Shown here piece by piece: positions 1 to 9,319 of a stretch of 35,969 nucleotides of DNA. Source of the DNA: Fervidicola ferrireducens. Lineage in GTDB: Bacteria > Bacillota > Thermosediminibacteria > Thermosediminibacterales > Thermosediminibacteraceae. Made by a program: the position numbers and the translations under genes. The DNA lies in the NCBI RefSeq assembly GCF_001562425.1, contig NZ_LOED01000024.1:1-35969 (forward strand). The letters run 5' to 3'. Every line of letters starts with the position of its first letter. The first letter of the stretch is position 1. The notes below the pieces were generated by a model, which ran no database searches, was not told where the DNA came from, and saw nothing but the letters and a program-made list of their open reading frames with translations.

Positions 1-304
<304 letters not shown>

Positions 305-378
305 TTTAATTCTTAAAGCAAGCTCTTCGCTTACTTTAATTACACACCTTTCGGCTGAAACTCTCAGGCGTGGCACTG

Positions 379-395
379 TTCAGTTTTCAAGGTTC
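379..395 (-). promoter_or_regulatory. boxA-like element in the rRNA leader
   Basis: On the minus strand the leader contains CCTTGAAAACTGAACA, closely resembling the TTTGAAAACTGAAYA motif found in Firmicutes rRNA leaders and spacers. In that group it acts as a boxA for antitermination and lies near processing stems. It lies between the proximal rRNA promoter and the 16S 5' end, as expected. The role is inferred from the motif and its position only. Confidence 0.6.
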
Positions 396-413
396 ATTGC
401 GTCACATTTTATT

Positions 414-442
414 ATTTTATTAAGTTGCTTTGTTTTTGTCAA
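414..442 (-). promoter_or_regulatory. proximal sigma-A promoter (P2) of the rRNA operon
   Basis: The minus strand carries TTGACA (442-437), a 17-nt spacer and TAAAAT (419-414). This is a perfect -35 box with a one-mismatch -10 box. Transcription would start near 407, about 100 nt upstream of the 16S 5' end, leaving room for the boxA-like leader. The stretch 305-608 has no gene; it holds this promoter, the distal one at 502-531 and the leader. Confidence 0.85.
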
Positions 443-501
443 TACCTTCTTTTGTCTTCCGGAAATTCTTCATCGGTTGCTCTCGTGACGTCGCAAGGAG
501 T

Positions 502-531
502 AATATACCACATAATCTGCTTACATTTCAA
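502..531 (-). promoter_or_regulatory. distal promoter (P1) of the rRNA operon
   Basis: The minus strand reads TTGAAA (531-526), an 18-nt spacer and TATATT (507-502). Two tandem promoters are usual for Firmicutes rrn operons. This one is weaker than the proximal copy and its assignment is less certain. I see no convincing terminator between lysS and this point, so lysS readthrough into the rRNA operon is possible. Confidence 0.55.
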
Positions 532-608
532 CACTTATTTTTTGTTCATATTCGACAATTTTATGCATTAAAATTGCTTTTTCTACGTTTATCTCTTTTT
601 TCTTCGAT

Positions 609-2081
<1,473 letters not shown>

Positions 2082-2099
2082 TTATTCACCCTCCATTTA

Positions 2100-2576
2100 T
2101 TACTTTTTAATCTCCTCTATTTTATACTTTACCAGTCCGGCAGGAACATTTATCTCGATGACGTCCCCCTTCTTCGCCCCTATAAGAGCCTTGCCTACGG
2201 GTGATTCATTGGAAATCTTAAGCTCGATGGGATTGGCTTCCGCCGAACTCACGATGGTATATTCTATAACTTCACCGGTGTCTAAATCCCTTACAAGGAC
2301 TTTCGAACCCAAAGTAACCATATCCGTTGATATGTCGGCATCATCTATAACTTTGGCGTTTCTCAGCTTTTCTTCAAGCATGGCAATCTTACCTTCAATG
2401 AAAGCCTGTTCATTTTTAGCATCATCGTATTCGGAATTCTCGCTAAGGTCGCCAAAGGCAATGGCTTGCTTTATGCGGTCGGCAACTTCCTTTCTTTTCA
2501 CGGACTTCAGGTACTGAAGTTCTTCCTCTAATTTTTTTAACCCTTCTTGAGTAAGTACTACTTCCTTCTTAGACAT
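2100..2576 (-). CDS. greA: transcription elongation factor GreA
   Basis: Rescues backtracked RNA polymerase by stimulating cleavage of the 3' end of the nascent transcript. The 158-residue length is exactly that of the family. The N-terminal half is a charged helical hairpin with the conserved block [16 protein letters not shown], which includes the acidic tip residues that reach the polymerase active site. The C-terminal half has the FKBP-like fold with a typical ending ([16 protein letters not shown]). AGGGGAG precedes the ATG at 2576. It is the first gene of the greA-lysS unit, a common pairing in Firmicutes. Confidence 0.97.
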   Translation of the reverse strand: MSKKEVVLTQEGLKKLEEELQYLKSVKRKEVADRIKQAIAFGDLSENSEYDDAKNEQAFIEGKIAMLEEKLRNAKVIDDADISTDMVTLGSKVLVRDLDTGEVIEYTIVSSAEANPIELKISNESPVGKALIGAKKGDVIEINVPAGLVKYKIEEIKK

Positions 2577-2598
2577 GTACTTTCTCCCCTTTGAAAAA

Positions 2599-2626
2599 AT
2601 AATATATTTATACTAATCTATGTCAA
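2599..2626 (-). promoter_or_regulatory. proximal promoter of greA-lysS
   Basis: On the minus strand TTGACA (2626-2621) is followed after 16 nt by TATTAT (2604-2599). This gives a start about 15 nt upstream of the greA ribosome binding site region. It would work in tandem with the stronger distal promoter at 2708-2736. Confidence 0.6.
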
Positions 2627-2707
2627 TAGCTACTTTTTAATTTAATTTTTTAGGCTATTTTACACTTTCAAACGCCCTTTTTAGCCTCCCCTCCTCATAC
2701 TTTTGTT

Positions 2708-2736
2708 ATTATAATGCAGTGAAAGAAAGCTGTCAA
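2708..2736 (-). promoter_or_regulatory. distal, full-consensus promoter of greA-lysS
   Basis: The minus strand shows TTGACA (2736-2731), exactly 17 nt, then TATAAT (2713-2708), a perfect sigma-A consensus. Transcripts from here carry a leader of about 125 nt with no recognisable riboswitch. The leader contains AATAGC and GCTATT, which could pair over a 21-nt loop. Region 2577-2905 holds no gene, only this promoter, the proximal greA promoter and the divergent promoter at 2826. Confidence 0.88.
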
Positions 2737-2825
2737 GAATTTTCTATATTTAACCCGTCTCTTCAGGAACAACAATCCCGACTGTTAATATAATATGTTA
2801 TAAAGCCGAAACAAAATCATCCGTA

Positions 2826-2854
2826 TTGACCATGCATCGCGGTTGTGTTATAAT
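2826..2854 (+). promoter_or_regulatory. sigma-A promoter of the cation diffusion facilitator gene
   Basis: TTGACC (2826-2831), a 17-nt spacer and TATAAT (2849-2854) lie about 50 nt upstream of the start codon at 2906. The elements differ from consensus at one base only. The promoter is divergent from greA, and about 90 bp separate the two -35 boxes. I see no metal-regulator operator such as a clear inverted repeat over the -10 box. Confidence 0.88.
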
Positions 2855-2905
2855 TCATCGCAATGCCATCGTGCTTCGATTTTTTAATTTCCGGGAGGAA
2901 AAACT

Positions 2906-3799
2906 ATGAATGACACGACGGCAAATTATAAAAAAATAAGAAGGGTTTTATGGAGCGTAATGTTTCTAAACCTTTCGGTAGCCGTTTTAAAAATAGCTGC
3001 TGGTCATCTTATATCTTCCTCCAGTATGGTCGCAGACGGTTTTCACTCCCTTTCCGACGCCAGCAACAACGTAATAGGGCTCATCGGCGCCGCCATAGCT
3101 TCAAAACCGGCAGACGCCACGCATCCCTACGGGCACGGTAAGTTCGAGGCATTTACAGCAACGGCACTAGCTTTGATGTTGTTTTTCGTAAGCCTCAACA
3201 TAATTAAAGGTGCTTTCGAGAGATTTTTGCACCATCAGATTCCCGAAATAAATACCCTCAGTCTTTTAGTCATGATTATAACGATATTAGTGAACTTGGC
3301 AGTAATTTTTTACGAAAGCAGAGAAGGAAAAAAGCTCCACAGCCAGATTTTGCTGACCGATGCGGCCCATACCAAAAGCGATGTGTACGTTTCCCTTTCA
3401 GTCCTTTTAGGGTTGCTGGCTGTTAAAACCGGCTATACTCTGGCAGACCCTCTGATATCCTTAATAATAGCATTGCTGATTTTAAAGACGGGAGCGGAAA
3501 TAATAAGAGAGACCAGCAAAGTGCTTTGCGACGCCGCTGTAATAGAACCAGAGGAAATAATCTCGTTCATAAAAGGCATAAATGGAGTGAAGGACTGCCA
3601 CGGAGTCCGAACTCGCGGCCGAGAGGATGATTTTTCAGTCGACCTTCATATACTGGTGAACCCTTCCATGACCGTCCAAGAATCCCACAGGCTTCATCAC
3701 CTGATAGAAGAAGAGCTGCGCCAGAAATTCAAGGGTGCAAATCAAATTCTAATTCACATCGAGCCGTATTCGGATTTTATAGAGCGAAAAACTCATTAA
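2906..3799 (+). CDS. cation diffusion facilitator family metal transporter
   Basis: A membrane antiporter that exports divalent metal ions (Zn, Fe, Mn or Co) in exchange for protons. The 297 residues form six predicted membrane helices (to about residue 205) and a cytosolic ferredoxin-like domain (about 210-290). Transport-site ligands are visible as H47 and D51 in DGFHSLSD (helix 2) and H155 and D159 in HTKSD (helix 5). HPYGHGKFE (73-81) is the family signature. The cytosolic domain has extra histidines (H248, H261, H284) suited to metal sensing. GGGAGG precedes the ATG. It is a single-gene unit with its own promoter and terminator. The metal cannot be read reliably from these residues. Confidence 0.92.
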   Translation: MNDTTANYKKIRRVLWSVMFLNLSVAVLKIAAGHLISSSSMVADGFHSLSDASNNVIGLIGAAIASKPADATHPYGHGKFEAFTATALALMLFFVSLNIIKGAFERFLHHQIPEINTLSLLVMIITILVNLAVIFYESREGKKLHSQILLTDAAHTKSDVYVSLSVLLGLLAVKTGYTLADPLISLIIALLILKTGAEIIRETSKVLCDAAVIEPEEIISFIKGINGVKDCHGVRTRGREDDFSVDLHILVNPSMTVQESHRLHHLIEEELRQKFKGANQILIHIEPYSDFIERKTH

Positions 3800-3802
3800 G
3801 TC

Positions 3803-3841
3803 AGAGCCGGCATTTAAAATGTTCGGCTCTTTTCTTTTTTT
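3803..3841 (+). terminator. Rho-independent terminator after the metal transporter gene
   Basis: A 7-bp stem AGAGCCG/CGGCTCT (3803-3809 with 3824-3830) is followed at once by TTTCTTTTTTT. It begins four bases after the stop codon. Confidence 0.9.
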
Positions 3842-3857
3842 GTCAATTGAGGCCCCT

Positions 3858-3886
3858 GTTCGAATAGATTAAAATTATGGTATAAT
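3858..3886 (+). promoter_or_regulatory. extended -10 promoter of brnQ
   Basis: TATAAT at 3881-3886 is preceded by TG at 3878-3879, giving an extended -10 element (TGGTATAAT). The -35 region (GTTCGA, 3858-3863) is poor, which fits extended -10 promoters. The leader to brnQ is about 60 nt, too short for a T-box. Confidence 0.7.
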
Positions 3887-3952
3887 GTTGTTGTTTTAAA
3901 AAAGCTTTTCAATGCTAAAAATTATTTACAATTCGCGGGAGGTATCAAAACC

Positions 3953-5260
3953 ATGCACAAAAAAATAAACGATGTAATGGTAATCGGCTTTGCCCTCTTT
4001 GCCATGTTTTTCGGAGCGGGTAACCTAATCTTCCCGCCATACATAGGCTTTCAACTAGGGGATAAATGGTTTTTGGGTCTAATGGGCTTCATGCTCACAG
4101 GAATCGGTCTACCCCTTTTAGGTATCATCACGATGGCCCAACACGAAGGAAGTTTTGAAAATTTCGCCGGAAAGGTTGGCAAAGCTTTCGCTAACGGACT
4201 TTATTTCGCCATAGTTTTGTGCATAGGTCCGCTCCTTGCAATCCCGAGGACGGGAGCAACCACATACGAAATGGGCATAGCCCCTATCATGCCGGATTTC
4301 AACATATTGGCGGCATCATTAATTTACTTTTTGATAAATATATATTTCACTATAAACCAATCCAAGGTTATAGACTATATAGGCAAAATTCTGACTCCTT
4401 CCCTTCTTGCAATGCTGGCGGTAATAATAATTAAAGGCATAATAAATCCCATTGGCGGATTTGCCGAATCGAATATAGCCAATCCTTTTGGAAGGTCTTT
4501 TTCCGAAGGATACCAGACCATGGACGCCCTTGCTTCTATAGTTTTTGCCGGCATAATAATAAACGCAGTTCGAGAAAGAGGATATGAAAAAGCACAAGAG
4601 AAGATTAAATTGACGATTATTTCCGGACTAATAGCCGCTCTCGGGCTGCTTTTCGTATACGGAGGTCTTATGTATCTTGGGGCCACCGCCTCGACCCTCT
4701 TTGACGGAGAAATCGGCAAAACGGCATTATTAATTTCCATAGTGGAAAAGGAACTCGGCAGTTTCGGAAAGGTAGCCCTCGGCCTTGCGGTTTCCCTCGC
4801 TTGCCTTACCACCTCGGTAGGTTTAACGGCAACTGCGGCAGAATACTTCAGCCGTTTGACCAAAAACAAAATAAGCTACAAAGCCATGGTGGTAATAATA
4901 TCCCTCTTAAGCGCTTTCATCGGTGCGTTTGGAGTGGAAAAAATCATTAAATTTTCTGTCCCCATTCTGGTATCGGTGTATCCGGTGGTCATAGTTTTAA
5001 TCTTAATGAACGCCTTCAGTTCGTTCATCAAAAACGAGCGCTGCTATGCTTACGCCGCTATTTTCACGCTGCTTATAAGCATCGTCGACGGTTTGTCGGC
5101 CGCCGGGTTAAACCTCAACAAAGTATACGAAGCTCTCTATTACCTTCCCTTTGTGAAGGAAGGTTTCGCCTGGGTTTACACGGCGATGTTTGGAATCATG
5201 CTGGGCATGATCCATTCGGCTTTCAATAAAAAACTGGAAAAAGAAAACGGTTTAAAATGA
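3953..5260 (+). CDS. brnQ: branched-chain amino acid transport system II carrier protein
   Basis: An integral membrane symporter that takes up leucine, isoleucine and valine with a sodium ion or proton (LIVCS family). The 435-residue length matches the family, and about twelve hydrophobic segments run the length of the protein. The N-terminal signature is clear: MFFGAGNLIFPP at 18-29, then a conserved glycine- and proline-rich helix and GPLLAIPRTGATTYE. GGGAGGT lies about eight to ten bases before the ATG. The stop codon overlaps the start of the next small gene as ATGA, so the two are translationally coupled. Regulation is not visible beyond the promoter; no T-box or clear CodY box was found by eye. 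Confidence 0.95.
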   Translation: MHKKINDVMVIGFALFAMFFGAGNLIFPPYIGFQLGDKWFLGLMGFMLTGIGLPLLGIITMAQHEGSFENFAGKVGKAFANGLYFAIVLCIGPLLAIPRTGATTYEMGIAPIMPDFNILAASLIYFLINIYFTINQSKVIDYIGKILTPSLLAMLAVIIIKGIINPIGGFAESNIANPFGRSFSEGYQTMDALASIVFAGIIINAVRERGYEKAQEKIKLTIISGLIAALGLLFVYGGLMYLGATASTLFDGEIGKTALLISIVEKELGSFGKVALGLAVSLACLTTSVGLTATAAEYFSRLTKNKISYKAMVVIISLLSAFIGAFGVEKIIKFSVPILVSVYPVVIVLILMNAFSSFIKNERCYAYAAIFTLLISIVDGLSAAGLNLNKVYEALYYLPFVKEGFAWVYTAMFGIMLGMIHSAFNKKLEKENGLK

Positions 5261-5538
5261 TGTTGATTTTGCCCGTGAACCACCAAATCAACGACAGGAT
5301 AATAGAATTCATAGAAGTAAACATCGAACCCAAGTTCATCGTACTGAAAAAAATTCACGCCTTGCTCACCGAAACTTTCGGGCTGAAAGCAATTTATGCG
5401 ATTTTTTCCATTATACTGTCTATAATTTTATACTGTGGAATTACGGCTTTATTAAAAAGAAAATACGACGTCTTTCTGACGGTCACCATCGCATTTTTCA
5501 TAGTGCTGGGCTTCATGCTCACACTGCTTGGATTATAA
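5257..5538 (+). CDS. small two-helix membrane protein coupled to brnQ (unknown function)
   Basis: I do not recognise this 93-residue protein. The first 40 residues are mixed and polar (EFIEVNIEPKFIVLKK). Then come two hydrophobic segments at about 43-66 and 72-92, separated by a short basic stretch (KRKYD), so a hairpin of two membrane helices is likely with the loop inside the cell. Its ATG overlaps the brnQ TGA by four bases and a second ATG follows directly. A terminator lies seven bases past its stop. Coding is supported by the tight coupling, the coherent hydrophobic pattern and the terminator position. It may be an accessory or stabilising subunit of the carrier, but that is inference only. 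Confidence 0.75.
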   Translation: MMLILPVNHQINDRIIEFIEVNIEPKFIVLKKIHALLTETFGLKAIYAIFSIILSIILYCGITALLKRKYDVFLTVTIAFFIVLGFMLTLLGL

Positions 5539-5544
5539 CAGCCG

Positions 5545-5580
5545 GCCGGGGGCATCAAATACCCCCGGCTTTTCATTTTG
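5545..5580 (+). terminator. Rho-independent terminator of the brnQ unit
   Basis: A perfect 8-bp stem GCCGGGGG/CCCCCGGC (5545-5552 with 5562-5569) with a 9-nt loop is followed by TTTTCATTTTG. It faces the plus strand; the minus-strand side has no U-run. Confidence 0.9.
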
Positions 5581-5622
5581 TGTTTTTCCCTTAAATCCTT
5601 TTTATATTGTTCGAGATTTGAG

Positions 5623-5646
5623 TTAGCCCACCGGAAGGTGAGCTAA
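5623..5646 (-). terminator. stem-loop after argH, without a U-tract
   Basis: Read on the minus strand, TTAGCTCACC and GGTGGGCTAA form a 10-bp stem (one G-U pair) around a TTCC loop, three bases after the argH stop. No run of U follows, so it is a poor intrinsic terminator. It could instead be a 3'-end stabiliser of the arginine mRNA, or depend on another factor. Confidence 0.5.
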
Positions 5647-5649
5647 GTT

Positions 5650-6963
5650 TCATAAAGCCTTTATATTTTTAACATTCTCGGGATTATAAGAAAGTCCCAG
5701 CACATCTTCACTGAAAAGCTCGGAAAAATTCTTTAATTCGACAAGGCTCAAATCCTTCAACTTTTTATTCTTCTTGATGCAGTAAGACACCATTTTCCCC
5801 ACTATTTCGTGAGCCGCTCGAAAGGGCATGCCCTTTTTTACCAGATACTCGGCGTAATAGGTGGCGTCGGCGAAACTGTCTTCGACGGCCTTCATCATGT
5901 TCTCCTTTTTGATTTTCATGGTCGAAAGAAGCCCGGGAAGCACTTCCAGGCAGGAAATTACAGTGTCCACCGTATCAAAAAGCGGCTCTTTGTCTTCCTG
6001 CATATCCCTGTTGTACGAGAGCGGCAGGCCTTTCATGAGCGCAAGAACAGCCATCAGGTTTCCGAAGACCCTCCCTGCCTTTCCCCGGATGAGCTCCAAT
6101 ACGTCCGGGTTCTTCTTCTGCGGCATTATGCTGCTTCCGGTCGCAAAGCCGTCGTCCAGCTCTATAAAGTCGAATTCGGAAGTGCTCCACAATATCAGGT
6201 CTTCCGCCATCCTTGAAAGGTGCACCATGAGGATGGCCGAGCAGGATATGAATTCTATTACGAAGTCCCTGTCGCTTACGGCATCCATGGTATTTTCGTA
6301 CATTTTGGAAAACCCGAGGAGCTCCCTGGTGTACTCCCTGTCTATGGGAAGCGTGGTCCCGGCCAGTGCACAGGCCCCGAGGGGCATCATGTCCGCTCCT
6401 TTCATTGCCGAATAAAAGCGCTCCTTATCCCTTTTGAGCATTTGATAATAGGCGTCGAAGTGCACGGCGAGGGTAACCGGCTGTGCCCTCTGAAGGTGGG
6501 TGTAGCCGGGCATAACCGCATCCCGGTTTTCCTCCGCCAGTTTCCAAAGGACTTTCATTACTTTGTCGATTTTCCCGACCACCTCGGAAATTTTCTGCTT
6601 CACGTAAAGGTGCAGGTCTAGTGCCACCTGGTCGTTTCGGCTCCGGGCAGTGTGGAGTTTTCCGGCCACCGGCCCTATTTTTTCAAAAAGCCTTTTTTCG
6701 ATGTGCATGTGGATGTCTTCAAGTTCGAAGGTGAAGGGAAATTGACCCCGTTCTATCTCCAACTTTATTTCTAAAAGTCCCCTTATAATCTCCGCCGCTT
6801 CCTGTTTTGAAATTATCCCCGTTTTGGCCAGCATCCTGGCGTGGGCCATGCTGCCCAATATGTCCTGCTCGTAGAGCTTCCTGTCGAAATCGATTGAGGC
6901 TGTGAATTTTTCAACAAGGCCGTCGGTTTCCTTTTCAAACCTCCCGGCCCATAGCTTTTTCAT
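5650..6963 (-). CDS. argH: argininosuccinate lyase
   Basis: Splits argininosuccinate into arginine and fumarate, the last step of arginine synthesis. The protein has 437 residues, slightly shorter than the common 455-470. The family signature GSSIMPQKKNPD is at 276-287 and includes the flexible catalytic serine loop. TARSRNDQVALD (105-116) and YTHLQRAQP (154-162, with the conserved Thr-His) complete the active site, which is built from three chains of the tetramer. GGAGGGG lies eight bases upstream of the ATG. It is the last gene of argF-argG-argH, with a 19-nt gap after argG. Confidence 0.97.
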   Translation of the reverse strand: MKKLWAGRFEKETDGLVEKFTASIDFDRKLYEQDILGSMAHARMLAKTGIISKQEAAEIIRGLLEIKLEIERGQFPFTFELEDIHMHIEKRLFEKIGPVAGKLHTARSRNDQVALDLHLYVKQKISEVVGKIDKVMKVLWKLAEENRDAVMPGYTHLQRAQPVTLAVHFDAYYQMLKRDKERFYSAMKGADMMPLGACALAGTTLPIDREYTRELLGFSKMYENTMDAVSDRDFVIEFISCSAILMVHLSRMAEDLILWSTSEFDFIELDDGFATGSSIMPQKKNPDVLELIRGKAGRVFGNLMAVLALMKGLPLSYNRDMQEDKEPLFDTVDTVISCLEVLPGLLSTMKIKKENMMKAVEDSFADATYYAEYLVKKGMPFRAAHEIVGKMVSYCIKKNKKLKDLSLVELKNFSELFSEDVLGLSYNPENVKNIKAL

Positions 6964-6982
6964 TGCAGACTCCCCTCCACTA

Positions 6983-8179
6983 CTAGTACTCCTTCTTATT
7001 TACCTGGGCGTAGACCTTCGTGGGCAGTCCCCACAGGGCGATGAAACCGACTGCCGCCTTGTGGTCGAAAAGGTCTCCCTCCGCATAGGTGGCAAGCTTT
7101 ACGTCGTAAAGTGAATGGGGCGATTTTCTTCCCACCACTGTGGCGTTGCCTTTGTATAATTTTACCCTGACGGTGCCACTCACGACCTCCTGGGTCTCTT
7201 CTATAAAGGCATCCAGGGCTTTTTTCAGCGGCGAAAACCACAGGCCGTTGTATATAATTTCGGCGTATTTTTGCTCGATGATGTATTTAAAATGCAGAAC
7301 TTCCCTCGGCAGCGTCAGGCTCTCCAGGTGCCTGTGGGCTTCAATAAGCAAGAGTGATGCGGGACATTCGTAAACTTCCCTGGATTTTATGCCCACAAGT
7401 CTGTCCTCCACGTGGTCTATCCTTCCGAAACCATGACTTCCTGCAATTTTATTGAGATTTGCCACAAGTTCGGCCGGCGTCATCTCTTTTCCATCCACGG
7501 CAACGGGAGTGCCCTTTTCAAAGGTTATCTCGACATAGGCGGGTTCATCAGGAGCCTTCTCGGGAGAAATCGTCCACTCGAAGGCCTCCTCGGGTGGTTC
7601 AACCCACGGGTCTTCCAATATTCCGCATTCTATGCTCCTTCCCCAGAGGTTCTGGTCTATACTGAATGGGTTTTCCTTCCCAACCGGGACGGGAATGCCG
7701 TTTTTGGCAGCGTAATCGATTTCTCCCTCCCGGGACATGGTCCATTCCCTCACCGGGGCTATAACTTTCAGCTCCGGCGCAAGCGCCGCTACCGACAAAT
7801 CGAACCTCACCTGGTCGTTGCCCTTGCCGGTACAGCCGTGAGCCACCGCAAAGGCCCCTTCTTTCTTTGCGATTTCCACCAGGTATTTGGCAATAAGGGG
7901 TCTTGAAAGCGCGGTGCTGATGGGGTATACTCCCTCGTAAAGTGCGTTGGCTTTTAGGGCTTTAAAGGCGTAATCTTTTATGAATTCTTCCTTGACGTCT
8001 GCCACGTAGCATTTTTCAGCACCTATGCGCACCGCCTTTTCCTTTATATAATCCAGGTCCTTCCCCTCTCCCAAGTCAGCGCAGAACGCTACTACCTCGC
8101 AGTCGTATTTTTCCTTCAGCCACTTTATGGCAACAGAGGTGTCGAGCCCTCCAGAATAAGCGAGCACTACCTTTTTCAT
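6983..8179 (-). CDS. argG: argininosuccinate synthase
   Basis: Joins citrulline and aspartate using ATP to give argininosuccinate. The N-terminus [15 protein letters not shown] carries the PP-loop (residues 7-15) typical of the family. [12 protein letters not shown] and the C-terminal [10 protein letters not shown] are also characteristic. The 398-residue length is standard. An upstream in-frame start at 8215 exists, but the ATG at 8179 has GGAGG nine bases before it and matches the conserved N-terminus, so it was chosen. A gap of 32 nt separates it from argF. All residues expected for ATP and citrulline binding appear to be present. Confidence 0.97.
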   Translation of the reverse strand: MKKVVLAYSGGLDTSVAIKWLKEKYDCEVVAFCADLGEGKDLDYIKEKAVRIGAEKCYVADVKEEFIKDYAFKALKANALYEGVYPISTALSRPLIAKYLVEIAKKEGAFAVAHGCTGKGNDQVRFDLSVAALAPELKVIAPVREWTMSREGEIDYAAKNGIPVPVGKENPFSIDQNLWGRSIECGILEDPWVEPPEEAFEWTISPEKAPDEPAYVEITFEKGTPVAVDGKEMTPAELVANLNKIAGSHGFGRIDHVEDRLVGIKSREVYECPASLLLIEAHRHLESLTLPREVLHFKYIIEQKYAEIIYNGLWFSPLKKALDAFIEETQEVVSGTVRVKLYKGNATVVGRKSPHSLYDVKLATYAEGDLFDHKAAVGFIALWGLPTKVYAQVNKKEY

Positions 8180-8211
8180 GCAGAACATCCTCCTTTTTCT
8201 TATTTTTTTAA

Positions 8212-9183
8212 TCACAGCAAAAGCGTAAGGATTGCCTTTTGGATGTGTAGGCGGTTTTCAGCCTGGTCGAACACCACCGAATTGGGCCCTTCGATGACCT
8301 CTTCCGTGATTTCCTCACCCCGGTGTGCCGGCAGGCAGTGCATGACGATGACGTCGGGTTTTGCCGCTCTAAGAAGCTCTTCGTTTACCTGGTATCCCGA
8401 AAAAGTCTTTTTCCTTTCGCTTTCCTCTGCTTCCTGTCCCATGCTGGTCCAGACATCGGTGTATATTACATCGGCGTCCATTGCCGCTTCTTTCGGGTCT
8501 TCCGTCACTACGATGAGGGAATTGTTCGATTTGGCATGGAAAAACGCTTTTTCCAGCACTTCCGGCTCCGGCTGGTAGCCCTTCGGCGCCCCGATGGCTA
8601 GGTTTATACCCATTTTGGCGCAACCGAAGATCAGGGAATTTGCCATATTGTTGGCCCCATCGCCTATAAAGGCCAGTTTAAGTCCCGCAAGGGCGTTCTT
8701 TTTTTCTAATATTGTCAAAAAGTCCGCCAGCACCTGACAGGGGTGTTCAAAATCGGAAAGCCCGTTTATCACTGGGACATCCGCGTATTTGGCGAGGATT
8801 TTCACGTCCTCATGCGAATACGCCCTGATGACTATCCCGTCTAGGTACCTCGAAAGGACTCTGGCTGTGTCCTCTAGCGTTTCTCCCCGCCCCAGCTGGA
8901 GGTCGTTTTTGTTTAAAAACAGGGCATAGCCACCCAGCTGCCACATGGCCACCTCAAAGGACACTCTCGTTCGAGTAGAGGGTTTTTGAAATATCATCCC
9001 CAGGGTCTTCCCTTTTAGCGGTGTGAAATCTCCTCCGTATGTTCTAATCCTCTTAATTAGCCGGGCAAACTTTATGATTTCTGCAATCTCGCTCTTGCTC
9101 AAATCACACATCCCCAGGAGGTCTTTCCCTTTAAGGTCCGTATCCTTTTGAAATTCCAGGACATCTGCCTTCAACAGATTCAC
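8212..9183 (-). CDS. argF: ornithine carbamoyltransferase
   Basis: Transfers the carbamoyl group of carbamoyl phosphate to ornithine, giving citrulline. Binding motifs are STRTR (69-73), HPCQ (147-150), DVWTSMG and the ornithine loop HCLPAHRG (from 282). The longest frame begins with GTG at 9183, but AAGGGGG directly abuts that codon. A TTG three codons later (9174) has the better spacing of about eight bases and is the more likely start. Either way the N-terminus is longer than in most relatives by roughly ten residues. It is the first gene of the arginine operon; argB, argC, argD and argJ are not in the window. Confidence 0.96.
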   Translation of the reverse strand: MNLLKADVLEFQKDTDLKGKDLLGMCDLSKSEIAEIIKFARLIKRIRTYGGDFTPLKGKTLGMIFQKPSTRTRVSFEVAMWQLGGYALFLNKNDLQLGRGETLEDTARVLSRYLDGIVIRAYSHEDVKILAKYADVPVINGLSDFEHPCQVLADFLTILEKKNALAGLKLAFIGDGANNMANSLIFGCAKMGINLAIGAPKGYQPEPEVLEKAFFHAKSNNSLIVVTEDPKEAAMDADVIYTDVWTSMGQEAEESERKKTFSGYQVNEELLRAAKPDVIVMHCLPAHRGEEITEEVIEGPNSVVFDQAENRLHIQKAILTLLL

Positions 9184-9203
9184 CCCCTTGATTTGTTATT
9201 ATA

Positions 9204-9232
9204 ATTATACATACTGTCGCATATATATGCAA
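9204..9232 (-). promoter_or_regulatory. promoter of the argF-argG-argH operon
   Basis: The minus strand reads TTGCAT (9232-9227), 17 nt, then TATAAT (9209-9204). Transcription would start around 9197, close to the argF ribosome binding site. The -35 box lies inside a palindrome (9216-9233). A loose ArgR-like half-site (TATGTAT) overlaps the -10 box; the match to the full ARG box is poor. Confidence 0.75.
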
Positions 9233-9233
9233 C
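9216..9233. repeat. near-perfect palindrome over the argF -35 box, candidate operator
   Basis: GTCGCATATATATGCAAC is an 18-bp inverted repeat with one mismatched pair and a perfect 12-bp core, GCATATATATGC (9219-9230). It overlaps the argF -35 box and lies about 30 bp from the hisZ -35 box. A repressor bound here could block argF. The regulator is not identifiable from the sequence. Confidence 0.5.
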
Positions 9234-9264
9234 TAATTTTTTTATTTAAGTTTCAAAAAACACC

Positions 9265-9293
9265 TTGATTTTTTCAATTTAATATATTACTAT
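9265..9293 (+). promoter_or_regulatory. promoter of the his operon
   Basis: TTGATT (9265-9270), a 17-nt spacer and TACTAT (9288-9293) lie just upstream of AAAGGAG and the hisZ ATG at 9320. The leader would be only about 20 nt, so there is no room for a T-box or attenuator. Confidence 0.65.
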
Positions 9294-9319
9294 GTTAAAA
9301 TATAAAAGGAGATGGTAAC

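Noticed and set aside
556-576. AT-only inverted repeat (8-bp arms, TGCAT loop) after lysS as a terminator
   Set aside because: The stem has only one G-C pair per arm, and no U-run follows on the lysS strand.
2577-2700. Riboswitch or leader peptide in the greA leader
   Set aside because: Only a weak 6-bp pairing and a five-codon frame are visible; neither matches a known element.
3842-3952. T-box or riboswitch before brnQ
   Set aside because: The leader from the mapped promoter is about 60 nt and has no T-box sequence or terminator/antiterminator pair. The same holds for lysS, argF and hisZ.
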